A DNA stretch of 64,000 nucleotides from Aphodoplasma sp045541115 (GTDB lineage Bacteria; Bacillota; Clostridia; UBA1381; UMGS1253): the NCBI GenBank assembly GCA_045541115.1, contig JAZQIM010000021.1:81866-145865 (forward strand). Direction: 5' to 3'. This document shows positions 35,265-43,482 of this stretch, piece after piece. The notes beneath the pieces were generated by a model. The model was not told the DNA's origin and ran no database searches. It worked only from the letters and a program-made list of their open reading frames with translations. The position numbers were made by a program, and so were the translations under genes. Within the stretch, counting starts at the first letter, position 1, and each line of letters opens with the position of its first letter.

Positions 35265-35294
35265 ACAAAAAAGGGAACACATTTTGTGTTCCCT
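35265..35294 (-). terminator. Hairpin with T tract between tsf and pyrH
   Basis: On the minus strand a 9-bp stem AGGGAACAC / GTGTTCCCT with a 5-base loop, followed by TTTTTTGT. It probably ends part of the rpsB-tsf transcripts while letting some reach pyrH. Confidence 0.75.
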
Positions 35295-35344
35295 GAAAAC
35301 GCGGTCTGTAAGGGAACAATATGTATGTCCCTTCTATTTTACCA

Positions 35345-36232
35345 CTATTTTATCATGTTTGCAACTTCATCTGCAAAATTATCTTCTCTTTTTTCTATAC
35401 CTTCACCTTTTTCGAAGCGAACAAAGTTTACAAGCTTAACACCCTTTGATGCAAGATACTTTTCAACCTTTAAGTCGCTATCCTTAACGAACTCCTGCTG
35501 AAGCAAGCAGTTTTGCTCGTAGAACTTGTTGATTCTGCCGCTAACCATCTTTTCGATAATTGCATCGGGTTTGCTTGCATTCTTAGGATCTTCCTTGATC
35601 TGAGCCATGATAATGTTCTTTTCTTTTTCAAGCTCATTTGCAGGAATAACCTCAGAAGAAAGGTATAAAGGATTGATAGCTGCAATCTGCATTGCAACGT
35701 CTCTTGCAGCTTCATAAGCAGCTTCATCTGCAAGACTTCCTTCAGCTTCAACAAGAACACCGATTCTGCCGCCGCCGTGAATGTATGAGCATACATTACC
35801 TTCGATTCTTGCAAATCTTCTGATATTCATATTTTCGCCGATTTTTGCAATCTTTTCTGTAAGAGCATCACGAACGTTCTGATCGCCATAGAGTTTTACC
35901 TCCATAAGAGCATCTACATCAGCCGGCGCTTCTTTAGCGATTACTTTTGCTACGTCAGCAACGAATGTGCGGAACTCATCGTTCTTAGCAACGAAGTCTG
36001 TCTCTGCGTTTACTTCGAGCAATACGCCGATGTTGCCTTCAACATAAGAGTCAACGATACCTTCTGCAGCGATTCTGCCTGATTTTTTGGCAGCTGTTGC
36101 AAGGCCTTTCTCTCTTAAAAATTCAATAGCTTTTTCCATATCTCCGTTTGATTCTGTAAGAGCCTTTTTGCAGTCCATCATACCGCAACCTGTTTTTTCT
36201 CTCAAATTTTTAACGTCCATTGCGCTAAACAT
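35345..36232 (-). CDS. tsf: Elongation factor Ts
   Basis: A 295-residue EF-Ts, the nucleotide-exchange factor for EF-Tu. The N-terminal UBA-like segment VKNLREKTGCGMMDCKKAL and the second signature IGVLLEVNAETDFVAKN are present, followed by the dimerisation core and the C-terminal helix. AAAGGA lies about 10 bases upstream of ATG 36232; the ATG five codons in is a less likely start. It follows rpsB across a hairpin. Confidence 0.97.
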   Translation of the reverse strand: MFSAMDVKNLREKTGCGMMDCKKALTESNGDMEKAIEFLREKGLATAAKKSGRIAAEGIVDSYVEGNIGVLLEVNAETDFVAKNDEFRTFVADVAKVIAKEAPADVDALMEVKLYGDQNVRDALTEKIAKIGENMNIRRFARIEGNVCSYIHGGGRIGVLVEAEGSLADEAAYEAARDVAMQIAAINPLYLSSEVIPANELEKEKNIIMAQIKEDPKNASKPDAIIEKMVSGRINKFYEQNCLLQQEFVKDSDLKVEKYLASKGVKLVNFVRFEKGEGIEKREDNFADEVANMIK

Positions 36233-36272
36233 GTATCATCAATCCTTTCAATATATAAATTAGTTTTTTTCT

Positions 36273-36320
36273 AAAGAAAAGCGGCCTTTGCGTCTTTGCG
36301 CAAAAGACTGAAAAGACCGC
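36273..36320 (-). terminator. Attenuating hairpin between rpsB and tsf
   Basis: On the minus strand, a two-part stem (outer GCGGTCTTT / AAAGGCCGC, inner GTCTTT / AAAGAC) followed by TTTTCTTT. Its position directly after the rpsB stop suggests partial termination that sets the S2 to EF-Ts ratio. Confidence 0.7.
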
Positions 36321-36334
36321 CATATTTTTTATAA

Positions 36335-37078
36335 TTAGTTTTCTTCGCTTTCAGCTGCTTCTTCTGCATCGCTGCCTTCAGCTGATAATTGCTCGCCCTG
36401 TCTGCCTTCGATGATAGCGTTTGCCATAGCTGCTGCGATAAGCTTTACGGCACGAATAGCGTCATCGTTACCAGGAATTACGTAGTCAACTTCTTCAGGG
36501 TCACAGTTTGTATCAACGATTGCTACAACCGGGATACCAAGCTTTTTAGCTTCTGCGATTGCAATCTTTTCTTTTCTCGGGTCTACAACGAAAAGTGCGC
36601 CCGGGAGTTTTTTCATCTCTTTGATACCGCCGAGATACTTTTCGAGCTTCTCACGCTCTGCAAGAAGGTTGCTTACTTCCTTTTTCGGAAGAAGATCAAA
36701 TGTACCGTTTTCTTCCATCTTGTTAAGCTGGCTTAATCTGTCGATACGTTTTTTGATTGTCTTAAAGTTTGTGAGCATACCGCCGAGCCATCTTGCATTT
36801 ACATAGTACATACCAACGCGGATAGCTTCCTCTTTAATGGAATCCTGCGCCTGCTTCTTTGTACCAACGAACAAAATGTCGTCGCCGTTAGCAGCAACTT
36901 CACGGATGAAGTTGTATGCTTCTTCTACTTTCTTTACAGTTTTCTGTAAGTCGATAATGTAGATACCGTTTCTCTCTGTAAAGATGTACTCTGCCATTTT
37001 TGGGTTCCAGCGTCTTGTCTGATGTCCGAAGTGAACACCTGCTTCAAGAAGCTGTTTCATTGAAATTACGTTTGCCAT
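36335..37078 (-). CDS. rpsB: 30S ribosomal protein S2
   Basis: A 247-residue S2 with the signature start MANVISMKQLLEAGVHFGHQ and the second signature PGALFVVDPRKEKIAIAEA. ATG 37078 follows GGAGGTGC; the longer in-frame version reads through that site. The C-terminus is an acidic, Ala/Glu-rich tail. First gene of the conserved rpsB-to-polC run; its leader contains a structured element and its promoter lies about 150 bases upstream. Confidence 0.98.
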   Translation of the reverse strand: MANVISMKQLLEAGVHFGHQTRRWNPKMAEYIFTERNGIYIIDLQKTVKKVEEAYNFIREVAANGDDILFVGTKKQAQDSIKEEAIRVGMYYVNARWLGGMLTNFKTIKKRIDRLSQLNKMEENGTFDLLPKKEVSNLLAEREKLEKYLGGIKEMKKLPGALFVVDPRKEKIAIAEAKKLGIPVVAIVDTNCDPEEVDYVIPGNDDAIRAVKLIAAAMANAIIEGRQGEQLSAEGSDAEEAAESEEN

Positions 37079-37154
37079 TTTAAATAGCACCTCCGGTTTT
37101 AATTTTTTCGTCAAGATTTATATCTTGTCCGATAATACCTCCGCCTTGTGCAAT

Positions 37155-37196
37155 ATTCTCGGGAACCGAAAGCATTTTTCGGCACCACCCTCGAAT
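37155..37196 (-). promoter_or_regulatory. Structured rpsB leader RNA element
   Basis: On the minus strand, ATTCGAGGG and CCCGAGAAT form a lower helix in which the two GA pairs face each other as tandem G-A mismatches. Above it, TGGTG is unpaired and CCGAAA / TTTCGG closes a small hairpin. The element sits between promoter and ribosome-binding site. Autoregulatory S2-binding leaders of rpsB are known in bacteria; that this element binds S2 is inference. Confidence 0.6.
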
Positions 37197-37227
37197 TTAC
37201 AAAGCGTGTGTATTTTTACGCCATAAT

Positions 37228-37256
37228 AGAATAACACAAACAAAAGTAAAAATCAA
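37228..37256 (-). promoter_or_regulatory. Promoter of the rpsB-polC operon
   Basis: On the minus strand TTGATT (37251-37256) and TATTCT (37228-37233) with a 17-base spacer. The boxes are only moderate for a ribosomal operon. Confidence 0.6.
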
Positions 37257-37313
37257 GCATTTTTTTAAAATTTATACAAAAATTTTTTGCGATAAGATAA
37301 GCGCTGTAGAGGG

Positions 37314-39725
37314 TTAATTTAAAATGCGCTTTATGTTTTGACAAATCCACACGTATAGCTTGTAGAGCAGGCGAAGGATGTATGTGAGATATCGAAGCAC
37401 AGGCTCTGTTGCGATTATAAATATTACAAGCAGAAGACTTGCTTTAAGTGACAGTGGCGTAATGCCAAACAAATCGTTTAGAAATATACTTGAAAGTACA
37501 AGCCCCGCAAGCATTAAAAGCCATATGCATGAGCGAAGCAGATTCATTGGCTTACTCTTCGTATACAGGAATAGAAGTCCGACGGTTGACAAAAGAAGAG
37601 CCGATACTGTAGATGCTGATGTTTCATCTATTCCAAATACATTTGCAAACAGCATAAGCAATGCAATCATTATAAATGCACTCATACCTGCCGGAAGGGC
37701 TGCACCAAGTACGTTTGCTAAAAATTTTCCTTTAATAATGTTTTTATTTGGTTCAAGAGCAAGGAAAAATGCCGGAACGCCTATTGTAAAGGTGCTAACG
37801 AGCGAAATCTGTGAAGGCAAAAGCGGATAGTTTACGACAAAAATCATCGAAAACAAAGCCATCATCATTGAAAAAATATTTTTTACTAAAAACAAACATG
37901 CAGAGCGCTCAATGTTGTTAACGACGCGCCTTCCTTCAAGCACAACTGACGGCATACACGAAAAATCGGAGTCGAGAAGTACAAGCTGTGATACGTGAGA
38001 AGCGGCTTCACTGCCTGATGCCATTGCAATACTGCAGTCAGCTTTTTTGAGTGCGAGCACATCGTTTACGCCGTCACCTGTCATGGCGACTGTTTTTCCT
38101 GCTTTTTTAAGTGCAAGCACAAGCTGTTTTTTCTGTTTGGGATTTACTCTGCCAAATACCGTATATTTTAGGGCAGCGTCATAGAGCATATCGTCATCAG
38201 TTAGAGTCGATGCATCAATAAAATTGTCGGCATTTTTTATGCCTGCGCGTTTTGCGACTTCACATACTGTGAGTGGATTGTCGCCCGAAATTACCTTTAC
38301 TTCGACTCCTTGCTCGTCAAAATACTCAAATGTTTCTTTTGCATCCTTGCGAATGGGGTTTGACATAATTATAAAGCAGAGTGCGACTGTGTCTTTAGTG
38401 GGTGCATCTTCGTCATATGATTCGTCACATTTTGCAAATACAAGTACACGCGCACCTGTTTTTGAGTATTCTTCAACAGTTTCTTTGTAATCGTCATATT
38501 GGTCGCATAGTACAAATTCCGGCGCACCGAGAATATATGTCTCGTCATTAAAGCAGGCCGAAGAGCATTTTGTAACAGATGAAAATGAGTTTACCCAATC
38601 GGCTGTTGTGCCTGTATTTTCCGCAAAATACTCTTTTATTGCAGCCATGGTTGCATTGTCGGCATTCATATTTGATGCAAAGTCGCCTATAATCAAGTTC
38701 AGGTCCGGCTCATCTGCACCAAAAACATATTCATCGAGCGGCAATACCTCATCAACTTGCATTGTGTTTTCTGTGATTGTACCTGTTTTGTCGACGCAAA
38801 GCACATCTACGCGTGCAAGTGTTTCTATACATGAAAGTTCATGTACGAGTACATGTTTTTTTGCAAGGCGCATTACGCTAAGCACCAGCGCGATGCTTGC
38901 AAGAAGATACAGTCCTTCGGGAATCATGCCGATAAGTGCGGCGACCATTGACTCGACGCTTTGCCCTATGCTTTCTCCGAGCCTAAAATAATGCTGCGAA
39001 AACATAATAATTCCTATCGGGATTATTATTACGCCGACAATCGCTATAAGGCGATTTAATGAGCGCATCATTTCTGAATTTTCTCCTTTTTTCTCTGCTT
39101 TTGCTTCAAGCATAAGCCTTGAAATGTATGAATCCCTGCCGACAGTTGTAAGCTGTGCCATGCAGCTTCCCGAAACAATAAAACTTCCCGACAACAGATG
39201 ATCGCCGGTTTTCTTTGTGATTTCATCGGCTTCTCCGGTGAGAAGTGATTCGTTTACCTGCACTTCGCCGTCAACGACTATTGCATCGGCGCAAATCTGA
39301 TTTCCGGATGATAACATTATAATATCGTCGACTACAAGCTTTTCGGAGGCAATCGTATTTATCACGCCATTTCGCAAAACGCGTGACTTTGGCTCATTTA
39401 TCACATTTAATTTGTCGAGCACACGCTTTGAACGTATTTCCTGTATTATACCTATAAGGGTGTTAAGAATTATAATAGGAAGAAAAGTAAGCTCGCGAAA
39501 TGAGCCGACTAATATCAATAGCAGCGCGAGAGCGGCAAAAACAAAGTTAAAATATGTAAATATATTACCGGAAATAATCTGGCCTATCGTTTTTGAGGGC
39601 GCGTCTACAGACACGTTTAAAAGACCTGCTTTTTCACGCTCATAAACTTCGTCATAAAGCAAGCCGGTATTTACATCGGTATACGCTATTTCATTTTCCG
39701 TGTTATAGCTCTTTTGAATTCGCAC
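37314..39725 (-). CDS. Cation-transporting P-type ATPase (CtpE/P2-like)
   Basis: An 803-residue HAD-type P-type ATPase. The order is actuator (TGEADEI; family TGES/TGEA), the M4 motif MIPEGLYLL, the phosphorylation site DKTGT at Asp312, and the hinge TGDGVNDVLALKKAD. Two hydrophobic spans precede the actuator and six follow the hinge. No N-terminal heavy-metal-binding domain or CPC motif is present, which argues against a copper/zinc pump. Calcium (CtpE-like) or magnesium are the likeliest ions; this is inference. It begins at GTG 39725 behind CGGAGGAAAA. A perfect palindrome lies about 90 bases upstream. Confidence 0.87.
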   Translation of the reverse strand: MRIQKSYNTENEIAYTDVNTGLLYDEVYEREKAGLLNVSVDAPSKTIGQIISGNIFTYFNFVFAALALLLILVGSFRELTFLPIIILNTLIGIIQEIRSKRVLDKLNVINEPKSRVLRNGVINTIASEKLVVDDIIMLSSGNQICADAIVVDGEVQVNESLLTGEADEITKKTGDHLLSGSFIVSGSCMAQLTTVGRDSYISRLMLEAKAEKKGENSEMMRSLNRLIAIVGVIIIPIGIIMFSQHYFRLGESIGQSVESMVAALIGMIPEGLYLLASIALVLSVMRLAKKHVLVHELSCIETLARVDVLCVDKTGTITENTMQVDEVLPLDEYVFGADEPDLNLIIGDFASNMNADNATMAAIKEYFAENTGTTADWVNSFSSVTKCSSACFNDETYILGAPEFVLCDQYDDYKETVEEYSKTGARVLVFAKCDESYDEDAPTKDTVALCFIIMSNPIRKDAKETFEYFDEQGVEVKVISGDNPLTVCEVAKRAGIKNADNFIDASTLTDDDMLYDAALKYTVFGRVNPKQKKQLVLALKKAGKTVAMTGDGVNDVLALKKADCSIAMASGSEAASHVSQLVLLDSDFSCMPSVVLEGRRVVNNIERSACLFLVKNIFSMMMALFSMIFVVNYPLLPSQISLVSTFTIGVPAFFLALEPNKNIIKGKFLANVLGAALPAGMSAFIMIALLMLFANVFGIDETSASTVSALLLSTVGLLFLYTKSKPMNLLRSCIWLLMLAGLVLSSIFLNDLFGITPLSLKASLLLVIFIIATEPVLRYLTYILRLLYKLYVWICQNIKRILN

Positions 39726-39816
39726 TGTTTTCCTCCGTAAAAATTTATATACTACGTCTAATTATTCACGCATATAAAGTAAGAATATACTCTTTATTAT
39801 TAAATAAGCATATCGT

Positions 39817-39836
39817 ATCACAAAGTGTTTTGTGAT
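39817..39836. promoter_or_regulatory. Perfect 20-base inverted repeat upstream of the P-type ATPase gene
   Basis: ATCACAAA and TTTGTGAT separated by four bases. On the minus strand one arm contains TTGTGA, which with TAATAA 18 bases on makes a weak promoter for the ATPase gene. The repeat therefore overlaps a possible -35 box, as an operator would. There is no T tract, so it is not a terminator. The regulator is unknown. Confidence 0.5.
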
Positions 39837-39879
39837 TCAACATAAAAATAAAAAATTCACATATTATTTTAATTTACAA

Positions 39880-39913
39880 ATTAAAAGGGCAGTGCGATTA
39901 GCGACGCACTGCC
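39880..39913 (-). terminator. Rho-independent terminator after the rsmE unit
   Basis: A perfect 9-bp stem GGCAGTGCG / CGCACTGCC with an 8-base loop; on the minus strand CTTTTAATTT follows. Confidence 0.85.
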
Positions 39914-39926
39914 TTAATAGTTTTTA

Positions 39927-40469
39927 TTATTTTGTTTTGATTGAAATTTTTATTTTTGAAGATTTCTTTGCGCTTTTTGTATATTTACGGATGAGCACGT
40001 TATGATATACTATTGTGAATACGAGATATACAAACATTAAAATTGCCACAACGTAATATGCATACTGCGTATTTTTCAAAAACATAAGAACCGGACGAAG
40101 CGATGACGGCGAAGTTTCAATCGGGAGCCAACGTGTATAGAAGGGAAGATTGAGATAGAAAACCGCCAAAGTAACTGCAAGCGCCATATGAGCGTAATTT
40201 CTGAGAGTTACTGTGTATTCTTCGAGTTTTGGAAGCTTTGCAAAAGGAAGGACATACAGCGCTATAGTTGCAATCGCAAAAGCTAAAAATAATCCAAACA
40301 TTGTATATTTGTATGTCAAAATATTTCCGAGTCTGCCCATCGCATAAAGATAAAAGCCATATAAGATGGGGTATGCGAGGATTATATATCCAAAATTCAA
40401 AAGCAATCTGTTTGTGAGCTTCTCCTCAATTTGTTTTGCGCTCATTTTTGTTATATCCTTAATCATCAT
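39927..40469 (-). CDS. Four-helix integral membrane protein, unknown
   Basis: A 180-residue protein I do not recognise. Four hydrophobic spans are visible (about 24-45, 53-76, 93-110, 135-157) between a charged N-terminus (KQIEEKL) and a Lys/Ser-rich basic tail. AAGGAGGAG precedes ATG 40469. It starts 34 bases after the rsmE stop and is followed by a terminator, so it is co-transcribed with that rRNA methyltransferase gene. No catalytic or transport motif is evident. Confidence 0.7.
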   Translation of the reverse strand: MMIKDITKMSAKQIEEKLTNRLLLNFGYIILAYPILYGFYLYAMGRLGNILTYKYTMFGLFLAFAIATIALYVLPFAKLPKLEEYTVTLRNYAHMALAVTLAVFYLNLPFYTRWLPIETSPSSLRPVLMFLKNTQYAYYVVAILMFVYLVFTIVYHNVLIRKYTKSAKKSSKIKISIKTK

Positions 40470-40502
40470 TTCAAAAACTCCTCCTTATGAAGTTGTGTGT
40501 TA

Positions 40503-41240
40503 TTAAAGAAAAAATTCGTAGTTTATCATGGAAAGTACGGCTGTCGATGCTGTTTCGGTGCGAAGTATTCTTTTGCCGAGAGTAACACACTCAAGATTTT
40601 CGTTTTGAATTTTTGCGATCTCGCTTTCCGATATGCCGCCTTCAGGACCAATGACAAAGGCGATGCTTTTTGCGCTTTTTGATTTTGAAAGAATATCTTT
40701 AAGCGTTGTGTTGTCTTCGTTTTCATACGCCGCGAAAGCCAAATCGTAATTCGATAATTCTTTTATTGCCTCATCGAATGTATAAGGAATCGAAACTGTC
40801 GGCACAATGCCTCGTCCCGACTGCTTTGCCGCAGCGTAAGCAATGCTTTGATAGCGCTGTGTCTTTTTTTGTGCATCAGCCTCACTATTTAATTTTACAA
40901 CACATCTGTCCATAATGCAAGGAATAATTTTATTTATTCCAAGTTCGGTGCATTTTTGGATTATGTATTCCATCTTGCCTGATTTCGGCAGTGCTTGAAA
41001 AAGCGTTATTTCGATTTCGGGCTCTGTGTCATTTTTCCTTTGCGAAACGATACTTACATTAACACTCGTTTTGTCGAGACTTTCTATTTTTGCACTGTAA
41101 TCAATTCCGCACCCGTCACAAAGTTCGATCTCTTCGCCGATTTTCATCCGAAGAACCTTCGATATATGCTTTGCATCTTCGCCTGTAATTGTTATTTTAT
41201 TGTTTGAAATATCATTTTTATCTATAAAAAATCGCGGCAT
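40503..41240 (-). CDS. rsmE: 16S rRNA (uracil1498-N3)-methyltransferase
   Basis: A 245-residue RsmE. The N-terminal PUA-like part has MPRFFIDK and DAKHISKVLRMK; the C-terminal SPOUT trefoil knot shows FVIGPEGGISESE and LGKRILRTETAS, which form the S-adenosylmethionine pocket. It methylates U1498 in the decoding region. In many Firmicutes it directly follows prmA in one operon; here a strong terminator lies between them, so it seems to have a separate start of transcription, though no convincing promoter was found. Confidence 0.95.
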   Translation of the reverse strand: MPRFFIDKNDISNNKITITGEDAKHISKVLRMKIGEEIELCDGCGIDYSAKIESLDKTSVNVSIVSQRKNDTEPEIEITLFQALPKSGKMEYIIQKCTELGINKIIPCIMDRCVVKLNSEADAQKKTQRYQSIAYAAAKQSGRGIVPTVSIPYTFDEAIKELSNYDLAFAAYENEDNTTLKDILSKSKSAKSIAFVIGPEGGISESEIAKIQNENLECVTLGKRILRTETASTAVLSMINYEFFL

Positions 41241-41336
41241 ATTGCACCTCGCATACGACGATAAAATAAAATTCTGTCTGTGATTTACTTCAAATACTAT
41301 CTTATCAAATCAAAATAAAAAATGCAAGTTAAATAA

Positions 41337-41372
41337 AGAAAAAAATCAGATGCAGGCGTTGCATCTGATTTT
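41337..41372 (-). terminator. Rho-independent terminator after prmA
   Basis: A perfect 13-bp stem AAAATCAGATGCA / TGCATCTGATTTT with a 5-base loop; on the minus strand TTTTTTCTTT follows. It ends the aroF-pheA-prmA unit. Confidence 0.93.
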
Positions 41373-41381
41373 ATATGCATT

Positions 41382-42347
41382 TTATTTTGCGATAATTGAC
41401 GCCCATTCGCCTTTTTGATTTACCTGCAAAATTTCAAATTCCGAAGATATAAGCGCTTTTTTCACATCGTCAATTCTTTCGAGTATAATGCCAGAGCATA
41501 TGAAAACGGCATCTTTTTTTAGAACTGATTTTGCAAACGGTGCGAGTGCAATTATTACATCGGCAACAATGTTTGCAAGAACTATATCATACTTCTTTTC
41601 ACAGATTCTCTTGCGCGCATCAGTATCAGATAAAACGTCTGCTGCGATTGCCTGATAGCGCGGAGTGCTAAAACCATTTTTTTGCGCATTTTCTATTGCT
41701 ATTTTTGCGGCATTCGGGTCAATATCGACTGCGAGTGCATCGCTTGCATTTAGAAGAAGAGCAATAATTGATAAAATACCGCTGCCGCATCCAAGGTCAA
41801 GCACGCTGTCGCCGTCTTTGATATAATCTTCAAGCCCTTCTATACATAACTGTGTGCTCTGATGCGTACCTGTGCCAAAGCTCATGCCCGGATTTATATT
41901 AAATACTGTTCGTCCTTCGCTATCATCAAGGGGCTCCCACTCGGGCTTAATAAGAATATGCTTGCCAACCTTTAATGGCTTATAATACTGTTTCCAGTTT
42001 TCTGCCCAGTCTTGTTCCGACATGTTTTCAAGCGATATTTCAAGCGTGCCGAAAGCGTCGTCTTCATCAAGCAATTTTAAAGCCTCCATTGCTTGCCTTA
42101 CGGAGACGAGTTGTTCGCGTCCGCTTTCATTTTCCGTCACATAGATTTTGACTTGTGTTGGCGCAGTTTTTTTATACATAAGCGACTCGTCGACATAGTC
42201 CCAGTATTTAGTTTCATTTTCAAGGAAGTCATTAAAGTCTGCGGAATCTTCAATTTCCGTGCCTGTAATTCCTATGGCGTATAGTCTCGCGCACACAGGC
42301 TCAATTCCCTGTGTAGTTGTTTGTATTGACACTTGAATCCAGTTCAT
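41382..42347 (-). CDS. prmA: Ribosomal protein L11 methyltransferase
   Basis: A 321-residue PrmA that trimethylates L11. The N-terminal substrate-recognition domain (MNWIQVSIQTT) leads into the Rossmann methyltransferase with VLDLGCGSGILSI, preceded by INPGMSFGTGTHQSTQLC, and the NPPY-like site appears as VLANIVADVI. It begins 15 bases after pheA and so is transcribed with the aromatic amino-acid genes, an unusual partner set for a ribosomal-protein modification enzyme. Confidence 0.95.
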   Translation of the reverse strand: MNWIQVSIQTTTQGIEPVCARLYAIGITGTEIEDSADFNDFLENETKYWDYVDESLMYKKTAPTQVKIYVTENESGREQLVSVRQAMEALKLLDEDDAFGTLEISLENMSEQDWAENWKQYYKPLKVGKHILIKPEWEPLDDSEGRTVFNINPGMSFGTGTHQSTQLCIEGLEDYIKDGDSVLDLGCGSGILSIIALLLNASDALAVDIDPNAAKIAIENAQKNGFSTPRYQAIAADVLSDTDARKRICEKKYDIVLANIVADVIIALAPFAKSVLKKDAVFICSGIILERIDDVKKALISSEFEILQVNQKGEWASIIAK

Positions 42348-42362
42348 TATTATTACTCCTTT

Positions 42363-43478
42363 TTATATGTTTGCGCCTTTGTAATTGCCTAAAAGCTTAA
42401 ATGATTCGGAATTTTTTGAAAGTAAATCGAGCATTTCGTTTATAGATGAGTCGCAAAGACTCGCTTCAAAATCTATAAAGAAATTATATTGCCAGCTCTT
42501 ATTAGGAATAGGTCGCGATTCTATTTTCAGTAGATTTACGCCGTATTTTTCGAAGCTTGCCATAAGCTTGCACAAAAGACCTTTTTCGTGATTAAGACGA
42601 AACATGACCGATATTTTGTCGGCGTTTTTGTCCACTGATAAATCCTTTGATATGATAACGAAACGTGTGTAATTATTATAATTATTATTTATGTTTTCGC
42701 AAATTGTTTTTAAGTTATAGATTTTTGCTGCCCGCTTTGAGGCGATTGCAGCTTTTGTTTTATCGCCTGATTCGGACACATATTTTGCACTTATCGCCGT
42801 GTTATGATATGGAACGAGATTAAAGTGCGGATATTTGCTTAAAAATGCGCTGCACTGTTCAAAGCCCTGTGTATGAGAATATACATCTGTTATGGTCTCT
42901 TCGGTAGCGTTGGCATTTGCAAGAAGGTTATGATTTATTTTAAGTATGTATTCTCCGACTATTTTACAGTCGTATTTTTCAAACAAATCATACACATCGC
43001 CAATTGAGCCGGTAGAAGAGTTTTCAATCGGCACAACACCAAAATCTGCTTTTGACGTAAGAACATAATCAAATACGTCGCTAAAGCTTTTCAGACATTG
43101 TATTTTTGCACTTTCTCCAAAATAGCCGATTGCAGCCTCCTCAGCATATGAGCCTACAACACCCTGACATACGATAGTTGCATCGGAAATTTTTGTGTTG
43201 TTTTTAGAGGAGGAGAAAAGAGAGCTTTGATATTGTTTTGAGCTGCGCATAAGCTCATAAATAAGTGATGCGCCCCATTTGGACAAACTTTTGTCATCGA
43301 GAGAATCAAGGAAATTTTTTATAACAAGGTCTTCGCGTTTTGCATCGAAGACGCTTATGTTATTTGCAGTTTTATATGTTGCCACTTCCTTAGACAATTC
43401 CATGCGTTTTTCAAACAAGCGTGCAATTTCCCTGTCATTTTCAGTTATATCTTTTCTTATCTGTTCGATTTCGCGCAT
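42363..43478 (-). CDS. pheA: Bifunctional chorismate mutase/prephenate dehydratase (P-protein)
   Basis: A 371-residue PheA. Residues 1-85 are an AroQ-type chorismate mutase (IRKDITENDREIARLFEKR, KREDLVI). Residues about 100-275 are prephenate dehydratase, with GVVGSYAEEAA, the PIENSSTGSI segment and the catalytic Thr in NYTRFVII. The C-terminal ACT domain carries ESRPIPNKSWQYNFFID, the Phe-binding motif of feedback inhibition. It starts four bases after aroF. Together the two convert erythrose 4-phosphate plus PEP, and later chorismate, toward phenylalanine. Confidence 0.97.
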   Translation of the reverse strand: MREIEQIRKDITENDREIARLFEKRMELSKEVATYKTANNISVFDAKREDLVIKNFLDSLDDKSLSKWGASLIYELMRSSKQYQSSLFSSSKNNTKISDATIVCQGVVGSYAEEAAIGYFGESAKIQCLKSFSDVFDYVLTSKADFGVVPIENSSTGSIGDVYDLFEKYDCKIVGEYILKINHNLLANANATEETITDVYSHTQGFEQCSAFLSKYPHFNLVPYHNTAISAKYVSESGDKTKAAIASKRAAKIYNLKTICENINNNYNNYTRFVIISKDLSVDKNADKISVMFRLNHEKGLLCKLMASFEKYGVNLLKIESRPIPNKSWQYNFFIDFEASLCDSSINEMLDLLSKNSESFKLLGNYKGANI

Positions 43479-43482
43479 ATAA

